DNA from: Myxococcales bacterium
GTDB taxonomy: Bacteria; Myxococcota_A; Polyangia; Polyangiales; Ga0077539
Reading direction: 5' to 3'
DNA length: 64,000 nt
Assembly (NCBI GenBank): GCA_013298625.1
Contig: JAAFIF010000029.1
Location: forward strand, 1 to 64,000
Below are positions 34,485-43,103 of the stretch, one piece after another. The notes below the pieces were generated by a model that was given only the letters and a program-made list of their open reading frames with translations, was not told where the DNA came from and made no database searches. The translations under genes were made by a program, and so were the position numbers. The first letter of the stretch is position 1. Each line of letters begins with the position of its first letter.

Positions 34485-34607
34485 ATGGACCCTTCCCCCA
34501 CGACCGAGACCGTGCTCGACGCCTTCGTGGCCCGCGACGAAGCCACCGGCGCATCCAAGGCGACGAGAAGCGCCGCGCGCGCGGCCAGACGGGCAGGACG
34601 ATCGTGA
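34485..34607 (+). CDS. Possible small protein, 40 residues
   Basis: Short open frame beginning MDPSPTTETVLDAFVARDEA and ending in an Arg/Ala-rich helix. Its TGA overlaps the GTG start of the membrane-protein gene (GTGA), as with true coupled genes in this window. A 29-bp element lies 23 bp upstream, a spacing comparable to other real genes. No family is recognised. It may be a leader peptide or simply a chance frame. Confidence 0.35.
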   Translation: MDPSPTTETVLDAFVARDEATGASKATRSAARAARRAGRS

Positions 34608-35272
34608 CCTATCGAGACAACGCGCGGGCCCTCGAGCAGAGCGAGTCCGTCGAGCTCCTCCGCTTTCGCCCGCCCCGCTGGTTCGCGCGCTGGCCAGCGT
34701 TGACGCTGCTCGGCTCGCTCGTCGTGATGACCCTGATGAAGCGCAACGGCTCGCTCGACGGGAGCTGGACGCTCTGGCTCTCGCTGTTCGCCGCGGTGTC
34801 GCTGTTGCTCACGCTCGCCAACGCGGCGACGCGCACGGTGAAGCTCGTGCGCGAGCGCGGCGTGCGCGCGGTGGTCATCGAGCGACGGCTGCTCTTCTTC
34901 TCGCTGGCCAAGAAGATCCCGACCGAAGAAGACCCGGTGCTGGTCTTCGATCGCGCTGAATCGGCGCTGCTCGCGTTGGTGCTCAAAAAGGTGCCGGACA
35001 CGCGCCTGGCGAAGGTCTTGATCCCCGGCGCGGGCGCCCACGTGTTGATTCGGACCAACGACGAGCACGTGCACGACAAGCTCCTCGAGGCCGCGAGCGG
35101 CTTCGAAGAGAAGGTCGCGCAGCTGAAGGGCGCCGAGGCGCTGCGTGTCGAGCGCGAGCGCGAGGACCGACGCGCAGAGGGGGTTCGCGTCGAGCTCGGA
35201 GCGCCTTCATCGGGCGAGGGCGACGCGTTGCCAGTGACTGCGCAGCGCGAAGACGCGCGAGGGCGTCAGTAG
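34604..35272 (+). CDS. Hypothetical membrane protein, 222 residues
   Basis: Two adjacent hydrophobic segments at about residues 28-45 (WPALTLLGSLVVMTLM) and 53-72 (SWTLWLSLFAAVSLLLTLAN) form a hairpin. The rest is a cytoplasmic-type domain with RGVRAVVIERRLLFFSLAKK and VFDRAESALLALVLKKVPDT, ending in a charged Glu/Arg tail. The pattern resembles small PH-like membrane proteins, but no family is claimed. Its end overlaps the convergent propeller gene by 7 bp. Confidence 0.6.
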   Translation: MTYRDNARALEQSESVELLRFRPPRWFARWPALTLLGSLVVMTLMKRNGSLDGSWTLWLSLFAAVSLLLTLANAATRTVKLVRERGVRAVVIERRLLFFSLAKKIPTEEDPVLVFDRAESALLALVLKKVPDTRLAKVLIPGAGAHVLIRTNDEHVHDKLLEAASGFEEKVAQLKGAEALRVEREREDRRAEGVRVELGAPSSGEGDALPVTAQREDARGRQ

Positions 35273-38200
35273 GCGATCATCGCGCGGATGCTGGCGTTGA
35301 CGCCGGTCGCGCGGGGGCAGGGCTCGGGGCAGATTCCGGCGACGCAGCGGCTCGAAGCGACGCGGCAGCCGCCGTACCAGCTCTCGCCGTGCACTGCGTT
35401 TTCGGGGTCGGCGTCGAGGGTGGTCCAAAACGCGTTGGTCGTCGGAAGCGCGGTGATGTCACCGTTGGTCGTCCCGACGTAGATCCAGCTGCCGTCGCGA
35501 GAGACGACGAGCGTCTCGCCGATCACGCTGGCGCGCAGGGCGGCGTGGTAGGTGGTGGAGCCGGTGGCGAGCGTTCCGATCCGGACGGCGCCGCCCGAGG
35601 GAAGCGGTCGCGCGCGTGGCCACGTGTCCGGGCCCAAGAACATCGCGTACGCGACGCGATCCCCCGCAGGAAACCACGAGACCGCGTACGGGTACGACGT
35701 CGGCAACGTGCGCAGGTGCGGGATCGTCCCGGGGACGGTCACCACCGTGTCCGTGCTCGTGTCGAGCAAGATCACGTTGTCGCAGCCCACGTTGGTCGTC
35801 TCGGTGCCCGAGTTCGCTGCGTTGCGGATCTGCGCGGGGCACTGGCTCACGCGGCGGCCTGCGATGGCGAGGCGATTTCCTGCAGGGCTGAGCGCCATCG
35901 CGCCGAGGCCCATCGGGGTGCCCCAGCCCGTGGTGATGTGCGAGCGCACCTCGCCGCCAGGCGTCCCGCAGTTGATCGCGCGGTCGACGTCGATCACCGC
36001 GATCGCGTTGCCCGGGGTCGCGAGCGATCCGCGGAAGCTCACGTACGCTTTGTCTCCCGCAGGCAACACCAAGACGTCCCACGCGCCCTCGTTGCGCGCC
36101 TCGCGGCCGACGTCGAAGGTCTTGCAGAGCGTTCCGTTGTCGAGGTTGACGACGGCGAGGCGGTCGCTGGTCTCGAGGGTGACCAGCGCCCACGTCACGC
36201 CCATGCGATCGACGATGGCCACGCCGCGCGGGTCTGCGCCGACCGCGACGCGCGTCACGCCGCTCGGCGCTCCTGCGGTCGTGGTCATCGGATTGCGGTC
36301 GAAATCCACCTCGTTCATCGTGAGCAGATCGACGCCGACGAGCTGCCCGTCCGCGTTGGAGATCACCGCGACGCCCGCGCCCGTGATGCTCATGTCGCGC
36401 GGCAATCGCCCGACAGGCACGGGGGGATGATCCACGCCGACGCTCGCGCCGGACGCGCTCGCCGTGGTGAGTCCGCTGTCCGAGAGCACAGCCAGCTCTT
36501 GCCCGCAGCCACACCACGTGCGCGCGAGCGAGCGCGGGATGGTCGTGCCCATCGCCCGTTGGTAGACGTACGGGCCGGCGCTCACGAAGTGGCAAAACGG
36601 CTCGGCGCGGGTCTCGTAGGCGCCCGGCGCTCCGACGCGCAGGTGGCGCGACGCGACCTCGACGCACGCCTCGCAGCGAGCCGCGTCGGTGTCGCTGTTG
36701 CCCGTGGCCGCCATCGCGTTTGCGCGCAGCGTGTCGAGCGTGGCCGCGGTGGTGGTGCGGCAGAGGTCCGCTGCGTGCGCGCGATGAAAGGTCCGCGCGA
36801 GCGTGAGCGCGCGGCTCGAGGCGTCGGGCGTCGCGGTGTCCGTCGTCGCGGGCCACGGAAGCCCAGGGTCCTGATAGCTCGCGAGCACGCCCGTCGCAGG
36901 GACGACGTACTGCCGATTGGGGCTGACGCCGAGCATCGTGTACGGGCCCTCTCCGGTGCCCTGCAGCGAAGCGGTGTACGTCTGCTCGGGGTCGATCAGC
37001 GACGCGAGGCGCGCGTTGAGCGCGAGGCGCGTGGCGTCGAAGGTGAGTCCCGCCGTGGCCACGTTTGAAATCGTGCGCAACGGCTGCGGTAGAACGACGT
37101 TGGCCGTGATGTGAAAGGTCGCGAGCACGGTCTCGATCGGGATGAACGTGGTGCCGACGACGGGGAGGTTCGCGTCGATCCCGAGGCCGTGCGAGAAGGC
37201 GCGGTTGGTGGCGCGATACGGCTCGCACGCCGGGTCCGACGGGCTCGCGGGGATCGAGACCGACGGGCTTCCGGGGACGGGCCTCGGTGCGCCGAGCGCG
37301 CCGAACGCGGGCTGCGCGCCGAACGCGCTGTACACCTCGCGGATGCCCGAGGCCGAGCACGCGAGGAGCTGATCGCGTTGCGTGCTGAGCGCGGGGATTC
37401 CGGTGAGCAAATCGCGGAGGTGATCGTCGCCGCCCGCGCGCATGCGCAGCGCGCCGCGGCCGAGAAAGATGTCGTCGTGCGGAAAGCACAGCGCGTCCGG
37501 AAGGCTCGGAAACGACGGCTCCATCCCGTGGATCATCCCCGCGAACGCGCCGACGACGAGCCCGTGCACGATGCGCATTCGCTCGGGCGCGAACATCCCC
37601 GAGATGAGCGGGTCGAACACGGGCGAGAACTGATCGAGGTCGCTCGATCCCCAGCGCTCCCACGAGTGTCCTGCGGACCAGTTGTCCTGCATGTAGTGCT
37701 GCGCGAGCGCTTCGAGGGTGAGCGCCTCGGACTCGCACTCGCGCCAGAAGGGCGTGAATCGTCGGTCCGACGCGGGGTCAGCCATGGCGACCTGCGCGCG
37801 CACCATCGCGCACGAGCGCGCTCGCTCGAGCGCCATCGAGTGCAATCGTCGGTACCACTGGCCGCTCTGCGGCGGAAAGTGGTTCGCGTTGGCCGCGCCC
37901 ATGTGCCCCTTGAACGCGTGGCACTCGACGCCGCCGTCGCTGGTGTACCCGCGCACGGGGCACGTCTCGTTGCCCGAGGCCCAGTCATAGAGCGAGAACG
38001 AGAAGTCCGGCAGCATCGCGAACTCGTCCGGCGCAAACGAGCGCGTTCGAACGCGCGCGGCGGCGGTGAAGTCCACGGGCTGCATGCTGGGCAGGGTGGT
38101 TCCGCTCGCGGTGGTGTTGGCGGTGAACACGCGCACGCGCTGCGTCTCGAGCGCGGCGTCGGGCAGTCCGATGAGCGCGGCGCCGTACGAGAAGATCCTG

Positions 38201-38421
38201 CGGTGTTCGTCGAGGCCGATGGCGTCGGGCTGCCTGAGGCGCTGCTGCGTGGCCTCGGGGCCCTCGGCGCAGTCGCGCACGAAGGTGAGCCGTCCGACGG
38301 TCTCGCTGGGGTCTTGGTAGACCGAGCACTTCGAGTCCCACGCGCTGGCGGTGGGCGCGACGAGAGAAGAGAGAACAGACAGCGAAATCGCTGTGCGAAT
38401 GGCGGTCGATCGCTGCTTCAT
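35266..38421 (-). CDS. Large secreted protein: phospholipase C/P1-nuclease-like helical region plus beta-propeller
   Basis: 1051 residues with signal peptide MKQRSTAIRTAISLSVLSSL cleaved near TASA. The first half is helical with His/Asp-rich motifs: HAFKGHMGAANANHFPPQSG, ALAQHYMQDNWSAGHSWERW and an acidic FPHDDIF. The HxxxD...GH pattern resembles zinc sites of phospholipase C/P1 nuclease-type folds. Residues about 670-1030 form a YVTN/WD-like propeller (GVTRVAVGADPRGVAIVDR, GAMALSPAGNRLAIAGRR, VSRDGSWIYVGTTNGDITAL). Several Cys suggest disulphides (CEACVEVASRHL, CGCGQEL). It starts on the last base of the upstream lipoprotein stop, so both are made together; the substrate is unknown. Confidence 0.7.
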   Translation of the reverse strand: MKQRSTAIRTAISLSVLSSLVAPTASAWDSKCSVYQDPSETVGRLTFVRDCAEGPEATQQRLRQPDAIGLDEHRRIFSYGAALIGLPDAALETQRVRVFTANTTASGTTLPSMQPVDFTAAARVRTRSFAPDEFAMLPDFSFSLYDWASGNETCPVRGYTSDGGVECHAFKGHMGAANANHFPPQSGQWYRRLHSMALERARSCAMVRAQVAMADPASDRRFTPFWRECESEALTLEALAQHYMQDNWSAGHSWERWGSSDLDQFSPVFDPLISGMFAPERMRIVHGLVVGAFAGMIHGMEPSFPSLPDALCFPHDDIFLGRGALRMRAGGDDHLRDLLTGIPALSTQRDQLLACSASGIREVYSAFGAQPAFGALGAPRPVPGSPSVSIPASPSDPACEPYRATNRAFSHGLGIDANLPVVGTTFIPIETVLATFHITANVVLPQPLRTISNVATAGLTFDATRLALNARLASLIDPEQTYTASLQGTGEGPYTMLGVSPNRQYVVPATGVLASYQDPGLPWPATTDTATPDASSRALTLARTFHRAHAADLCRTTTAATLDTLRANAMAATGNSDTDAARCEACVEVASRHLRVGAPGAYETRAEPFCHFVSAGPYVYQRAMGTTIPRSLARTWCGCGQELAVLSDSGLTTASASGASVGVDHPPVPVGRLPRDMSITGAGVAVISNADGQLVGVDLLTMNEVDFDRNPMTTTAGAPSGVTRVAVGADPRGVAIVDRMGVTWALVTLETSDRLAVVNLDNGTLCKTFDVGREARNEGAWDVLVLPAGDKAYVSFRGSLATPGNAIAVIDVDRAINCGTPGGEVRSHITTGWGTPMGLGAMALSPAGNRLAIAGRRVSQCPAQIRNAANSGTETTNVGCDNVILLDTSTDTVVTVPGTIPHLRTLPTSYPYAVSWFPAGDRVAYAMFLGPDTWPRARPLPSGGAVRIGTLATGSTTYHAALRASVIGETLVVSRDGSWIYVGTTNGDITALPTTNAFWTTLDADPENAVHGESWYGGCRVASSRCVAGICPEPCPRATGVNASIRAMIAY

Positions 38422-39146
38422 CACATCGCTCCGAGCATGGCTTCGACGCCGGGGACGCAGGATGGGCGAGAGAAGAGCGCGCGATCGAAGGCGCGCATGG
38501 GGCCTGCTCCGCCGACGCGCGCGGTGCGAAACGCGGACACGCACGCGGTGGGACAGCAGGGCGCCTCGGTGGTGGGGTCCGCGGTCGTGCACTGGCGCAC
38601 GGACGCAAAGCACGCGTCGACCGAGCGGACGCCGGGCTGGACGCAGTTGACGACGAGCGATCCGCAGCGGGCGAGGACGTTGAGGGGGCTGACCGCTGCG
38701 GGGCGAACGAGCACGATTTCGGCGTTGGAGTTCGCCGCGAGGATGGGCTGGCCTGCGTCGTTGAGCGGGAGCCCTGCGGCGTCCGTCGTCGGCAACGGAG
38801 GCACCGTCACGTCTTCGGGCGAATACGGGACGGGGGGCTCGATGTAGGGGCCCGGCGCAGAGGCGTCGAGCGGCTCTGCATCGGGGCTCGTCGCGCCGTC
38901 GGCGCTGGTGTTCGCGTCGGCGCTGGTGTTCGCGTCGTCGCTCGCGTCGGGAGCGGACTGCGCGTCGTCCGTGCTGCTCGCGTCCGAAGCGCTCGCGTCG
39001 TTGCTCGCCGCGCCGTCGCGCGCGATCGCGTCGGTGTTGGGCTGCGCGTCCGCGATCACGACGACGTCGTCGGACGCGTCCGGAGTGGACGGGCGGCTAG
39101 GACAGCCGACGAGCCCGATACAAGTGAGTAACAGCCAACGTCTCAT
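38421..39146 (-). CDS. Lipoprotein with Asp/Ser/Ala linker and Cys-rich C-terminus
   Basis: 241 residues: MRRWLLLTCIGLVGCPSRPS is a short lipoprotein signal with lipobox LVGC (Cys15). Residues 20-100 are an Asp/Ala/Ser/Thr linker (DASDDANTSADANTSADGAT). The C-terminal 100 residues form a compact Cys-rich domain (LARCGSLVVNCVQP, ACFASVRQCTTADP, PCCPTACVSAFR). Its TGA shares one base with the ATG of the large secreted protein gene, so they are translationally coupled and probably act together at the surface. An AGGAGCG ribosome site precedes it. Confidence 0.75.
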   Translation of the reverse strand: MRRWLLLTCIGLVGCPSRPSTPDASDDVVVIADAQPNTDAIARDGAASNDASASDASSTDDAQSAPDASDDANTSADANTSADGATSPDAEPLDASAPGPYIEPPVPYSPEDVTVPPLPTTDAAGLPLNDAGQPILAANSNAEIVLVRPAAVSPLNVLARCGSLVVNCVQPGVRSVDACFASVRQCTTADPTTEAPCCPTACVSAFRTARVGGAGPMRAFDRALFSRPSCVPGVEAMLGAM

Positions 39147-39358
39147 GCGCCGATCGCTCCTGTCGGTGGGCGCGCAGCGCTGTCGATGCGCGGCGGTTCA
39201 CCGAAGGATCGCGCAACGAGCCACGCGCGTGGTGCGCAAACGAAGCGCTTTCGACGGCGGATTCGTGACGCGATTGCGTGACGAGCGCATGCGCTGCGCC
39301 CACCCCGTCCCCCCGATGATGGCCCCCGCCGTTGCCGTGAACGATCGCGCGCGGTCGC

Positions 39359-41281
39359 TCAGTGAGCGCCAGAGCCGGTGCTGCCGGTGGATCCAGCGCC
39401 GCTGCCCGAGCCCGTGGAACCCGAGCCGCTGCTCGAACCCGAGCCCGAGCCGCTGCTCGAGCCCGTGGAGCCCGCGCTTCCCGAGCTTCCCGCGCTGCCC
39501 GCGGTTCCGCTGGCGGGCGCGTCGGTCTCGCGACGGGGCTCTTGCATCAGGGGCGAGTTGCCCATGCGGATCTCGCGGTCGCGCTCGGCGCGGACGCGGA
39601 GGCGGGCGATGTACTGGGTGATCGCTTCGCGGCGGCGGCCCGAGACGAACTCGTCGTGCAGGCGGATGCGGTCGCGGTCGTAGTCAGCGCGCGAGGCGTT
39701 GACGCGGCCGTTGTCCTTCAAGCGAAGGATGAAGCGCTCGTCGCCGGCGGCGATGGGGGCCGCGGGGCTGGGGCGCTCGGCAGTGAGCGCGAACGCGGCT
39801 GCGACCAGCGCTTCTCCGCCCGTGGACACGCCGGGAAAGCTCCCGCTCGCGGTGAACGCGGGCGTCTCGCGCGCCTCGGGGGTGCCGAGCGACGAGCGCG
39901 TCTCAGGGGCGAGGGGATTGTTGCCCGCGAGCGTCTCGGCGGCGGGGACGGGGCCGCGGTAGAAGGCTTCGAGCGAAGCGGCTCCCATGGCGGCGGCGAC
40001 GGTCTCGAAGGTGGCGCCGGCTTCGCCGAGGCGGCGCTGGGCGTCGATGGCGGCTTCGTTGGCGAGCTCGTTGCCGCGGGTCAGGCGAAACAGATCGCGG
40101 GCGATTTCGCGCTTCGCGTCGGCTTCGGCGACGTCGCCCTGGCGGCGGCCGACGACCTGAATCAAGTGCACGCCGAGGGGGCTCTGGACGACCTCGGAGA
40201 GCTGTCCGACCTGCACGTCGGGCAGGACGCGCTTGACGTCATCGGGCAGGTCGACGCGGTCGACGGCGGTCCAGCTCGACTCGCCGCCCTCGCGCCAGTG
40301 CTGGTCCTCTTGCGAGTACAAGCGCGCCATGCGGATGAAGCTCTCGCCCGCGGTGATGCGGCGGCGGATCTCTTCGAGGCGCTGACGGATGGCGAGCTTG
40401 GCGGGGTCCTGCGCGTCGTCGGGGAAGCGCAAGAGGATCTGCCGAATGCGCACCTGCGCGGGCAGTCCGCGGAGGGACTCGCGGCGCTGGGTGAACTGCC
40501 GGTTGATCTCTTCTTGGTGGCTCGCGGCGAAGGCGTCGACCGCGGCCTGATCGTCGTCGCGGACGGTCAGGCGGTAGAAGTCCGGCGAGAACTGCAGGTA
40601 GCGGACGGTGACCTGCGTGTGGCTGCGCTCGTAGTCGCGCCACACTTCGTCGTCCGAGGCGCGGACCGAGGCGAGCACGACGCGGCGCATGCGCTCGGCG
40701 AGCAGCTCGCGGGCGAGAAAGATCTTGTAGTCGGGGACGGTGCGCGAGAACCAGCCAGCGACCCAGCGCTCGAAGTCTTCGAGCTTGAAGGCCGGGGGCG
40801 GGTCTTCGGGGTTGCGCGACTCGTCTTGCGAGTAGATGGCGAAGCGCCGCGAGGTGTCCGGCGTGCCGACGGAGCGGTCGAACGTGGTGGCGTTGAGCTG
40901 CGCGAGCTCGGACGACCCGAGGGTGTAGAAGAAATAACCGCCGCGGATTTCGCGGTTGAGGTCGGCGTCGGTGACGCGCATCCCGAGGCGCTCAGCCTCG
41001 TGCGCGAGCAGCTCGCGCTCGACGAGGCCGTTGACGATGGCGCGGCGCATGACGGCCGACCGACCATCGGTCAGCCGCACGAGGCGCGCGACCGACTGAA
41101 AGTCCTGCTGTGAAATCGTGTGTCCGTACACCTTGGCGATGAACGGAACCCCCTTGAAATCATCGGCCGAACAGCCGCTGGTGCGGCCTCCGCCGAACTG
41201 CGTTCCGAACAGCGTGGCGAGGGTGGCGACAAGGATGACGAGCAGCAGGGACTGCGAATTCTTGGTGAGACGCTCGAGCAT
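39359..41281 (-). CDS. SurA/PpiD-type periplasmic peptidyl-prolyl isomerase foldase
   Basis: 640 residues. One N-terminal hydrophobic anchor (SLLLVILVATLATLFGTQFG, 11-30) is followed by a SurA_N-like helical chaperone region (60-270). A parvulin domain is at about 278-382: RIRQILLRFP, GESFIRMARLYSQEDQHWRE, GGESSWTAVDRVDLPDD and SPLGVHLIQVVGRR. The C-terminus is a Gly/Ser/Thr low-complexity tail (GSSGSAGSTGSSSGSGSGSS). The order anchor-chaperone-parvulin is that of PpiD, which helps newly exported proteins fold at the inner membrane. The many exported proteins here fit that job. Confidence 0.85.
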   Translation of the reverse strand: MLERLTKNSQSLLLVILVATLATLFGTQFGGGRTSGCSADDFKGVPFIAKVYGHTISQQDFQSVARLVRLTDGRSAVMRRAIVNGLVERELLAHEAERLGMRVTDADLNREIRGGYFFYTLGSSELAQLNATTFDRSVGTPDTSRRFAIYSQDESRNPEDPPPAFKLEDFERWVAGWFSRTVPDYKIFLARELLAERMRRVVLASVRASDDEVWRDYERSHTQVTVRYLQFSPDFYRLTVRDDDQAAVDAFAASHQEEINRQFTQRRESLRGLPAQVRIRQILLRFPDDAQDPAKLAIRQRLEEIRRRITAGESFIRMARLYSQEDQHWREGGESSWTAVDRVDLPDDVKRVLPDVQVGQLSEVVQSPLGVHLIQVVGRRQGDVAEADAKREIARDLFRLTRGNELANEAAIDAQRRLGEAGATFETVAAAMGAASLEAFYRGPVPAAETLAGNNPLAPETRSSLGTPEARETPAFTASGSFPGVSTGGEALVAAAFALTAERPSPAAPIAAGDERFILRLKDNGRVNASRADYDRDRIRLHDEFVSGRRREAITQYIARLRVRAERDREIRMGNSPLMQEPRRETDAPASGTAGSAGSSGSAGSTGSSSGSGSGSSSGSGSTGSGSGAGSTGSTGSGAH

Positions 41282-41331
41282 GATGGGTGTTTTCTCGTTC
41301 GGACAACGACCGGTCCGTCGAAGGGCGCGGG

Positions 41332-41360
41332 ATGCTAGACGGCCTGCGCTCGCACGGCAA
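41332..41360 (-). promoter_or_regulatory. Candidate sigma70-type promoter of the SurA/PpiD gene
   Basis: On the minus strand, TTGCCG (41360-41355) and TAGCAT (41337-41332) are separated by exactly 17 bp, about 50 bp before the start codon. Matches are 4/6 at both boxes. Confidence 0.4.
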
Positions 41361-41407
41361 CCGCGCTGCCTTCGCTAAATTCGCCTCTGTGGTACGGTGA
41401 GTCCGCG

Positions 41408-41746
41408 ATGAGCAACCAAGAAGGCGACAATCCATTCTGGCGGGACGGAGACAGCGACGGCGACGGCGACAGCGATCGCGCTGCGATTCTGGCGCGGCGA
41501 AAGCGCTTCGTGGCCGCGGCGCTCTCGTCTCTCTCGCTCGGCGCCGCGGTGGCGGACTGCGCGCCGACCGCGTGCTTGAGCCCGCGACCCGAGGACGCGC
41601 GGACGCAGACCGACGCCCAGCAGCCCGAGGCGCAGGCGTGCCTCTCGATCGCGCGTGACGAGGGCGTCGAGCCGGACGCGGCCGACAGCAGCCCGGTGCC
41701 CTGCTTGGATGTGGCCCCCAGCGACGGCGGCGCGGACGGCGAGTAG
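41408..41746 (+). CDS. Small Cys-containing protein with Tat-like signal, 112 residues
   Basis: Starts MSNQEGDNPFWRDG, then an Asp/Gly-rich run and ARRKRFVAAALSSLSLGAAV followed by ADCAPTACL. The twin arginine followed by a Phe-containing hydrophobic stretch and a Cys is reminiscent of Tat-exported lipoproteins, although the signal lies further in than usual. Two more Cys occur in the acidic C-terminal half. No family recognised. Divergent from the SurA/PpiD gene. Confidence 0.5.
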   Translation: MSNQEGDNPFWRDGDSDGDGDSDRAAILARRKRFVAAALSSLSLGAAVADCAPTACLSPRPEDARTQTDAQQPEAQACLSIARDEGVEPDAADSSPVPCLDVAPSDGGADGE

Positions 41747-41941
41747 GCGGGCTGAGCGGAGTCGAAAAATTCACAGCGGCGAGCAACCTCGTCGAACGAC
41801 CGCGGATGCATCGGCCCACGCGACGCGCAGAGTGCGCCGTCGCGCTCACGCTGCGTTCGCGGATCGATCACGTTCGAGCCTGCGCGGTCGTCGCCCTTTG
41901 CGACGAGCGCTGATTCGTCGGTCGGTCCGCGCGCGAGTCAC

Positions 41942-41947
41942 AGGAGG
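41942..41947 (+). promoter_or_regulatory. Shine-Dalgarno site deciding the start at 41958
   Basis: A perfect AGGAGG ends 10 bp before the ATG. It rules out the Arg-rich upstream part of the same open frame as coding sequence. Confidence 0.7.
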
Positions 41948-41957
41948 CCCGCTCGCT

Positions 41958-43103
41958 ATGTCCATGAACATCTCCCTCTCGAACCGCCGCTCGCTCGACA
42001 CCCGCAACGCTGATGGCGCGACGAGCGCCGCGCCCGCCGCGGGACCGACCGCGGGCACCAGCGCGTCCTCTTCTCGGCCGGAACAGCCGTCGGTGACCGT
42101 CGATCAAGGTCCTTCGCAGCAATCGCGAAGGCTCGCGCAGGCCGCTGGTCCAACGCGGCAGTGCTCGACGACGCCGGCGCCGTCGATGCGCGCCGACGAA
42201 GCGACGATCGAGACGTATCGTCGAGCGCTCGCGCAAGGCAGGACGCCGGCCGCGCCCCCAGCCCCGCCTGCGCTGCCTTCGGCCAACAACGCGCAGGTGT
42301 TCAACGCGCTCGTCCGCAGCCTGCCGTCGAGCCACCCGCTTCGCGCGGCGCTCAGTCAGGTCTCGTGGCAGGACTCCAATCGCCCGCCGATCAGCGACTT
42401 CATGCACCACGTCCTCATGCCGCGTCTCACGCAGCTCTTGCCCGAAGGCGCCGCGCGCGCCGTGGCCGAACACGTGCTGAACTTCTTGTACCCAGACTTC
42501 ACCCAGGGCACCGCTGGGCACCACGGCGCGGAGCACTTCGCGCACGCCACGCTCGAAGAGGCGGTTACGCACGCCGTCGAGCACTTTGCGCACCACGCGG
42601 CGACGAGCCGAGGGCTCGTCGGACACGAGGCCGCGTCGCTCGTGGGCAACCGCGTGCTGATCGCGCAGGTCGTGTCGAACCTCACGCTCGCGCTGCACGT
42701 GATCGACTCCACCATCATGACGGGCCGCGAGCTCGCGCGGCTGGCGCGCGGCGAAGTGATCCCCACGCAGGCGATCGTCGACGCGCAACGGACGCAAGAG
42801 GCCAGCCGCGCGCGGACGCAGTTCGACGAAGGTGTCCGCGCTGCCGTGCACGGGACCGTCGACTGCTCGCGGATGGCGAGCGATCGGGTCTATGCGCAGG
42901 GCGTCGAGGCCGGGGCGCAGTTTCGGCGGCAGCACGGTGAGGCCTTCGCCGCGCAGGCGAGGCACAACGAAGCGATGATCGTCGCCCGGCAACGAAACCT
43001 CGCGTCGGTCGCGGCTGACGTTCGGCCGCTGACCGCAGGGCCCGAGCGCAACCCTGGTGACGCGCAGAGCGACGCGATCAACCGCGCCCTGCTCGCGCAG
43101 TGA
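41958..43103 (+). CDS. Hypothetical effector-like protein, 381 residues
   Basis: Starts MSMNISLSNRRSLDTRN after AGGAGG. Residues 1-90 are Ser/Ala/Pro/Thr-rich and disordered, as in the metallopeptidase at 5577. Next is a helical region (ALVRSLPSSHPLRAALSQVS, FMHHVLMPRLTQLLPEGAAR), a His-rich stretch GHHGAEHFAHATLEEAVTHA and VEHFAHHAATS at about 190-220, and long helices to the end (ARTQFDEGVRAAVHG). There is no signal peptide and no enzyme motif. The clustered His could bind metal. It may be secreted by a specialised system; this is inference from the N-terminus only. Its 3' end overlaps the LysR gene by 26 bp. Confidence 0.6.
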   Translation: MSMNISLSNRRSLDTRNADGATSAAPAAGPTAGTSASSSRPEQPSVTVDQGPSQQSRRLAQAAGPTRQCSTTPAPSMRADEATIETYRRALAQGRTPAAPPAPPALPSANNAQVFNALVRSLPSSHPLRAALSQVSWQDSNRPPISDFMHHVLMPRLTQLLPEGAARAVAEHVLNFLYPDFTQGTAGHHGAEHFAHATLEEAVTHAVEHFAHHAATSRGLVGHEAASLVGNRVLIAQVVSNLTLALHVIDSTIMTGRELARLARGEVIPTQAIVDAQRTQEASRARTQFDEGVRAAVHGTVDCSRMASDRVYAQGVEAGAQFRRQHGEAFAAQARHNEAMIVARQRNLASVAADVRPLTAGPERNPGDAQSDAINRALLAQ

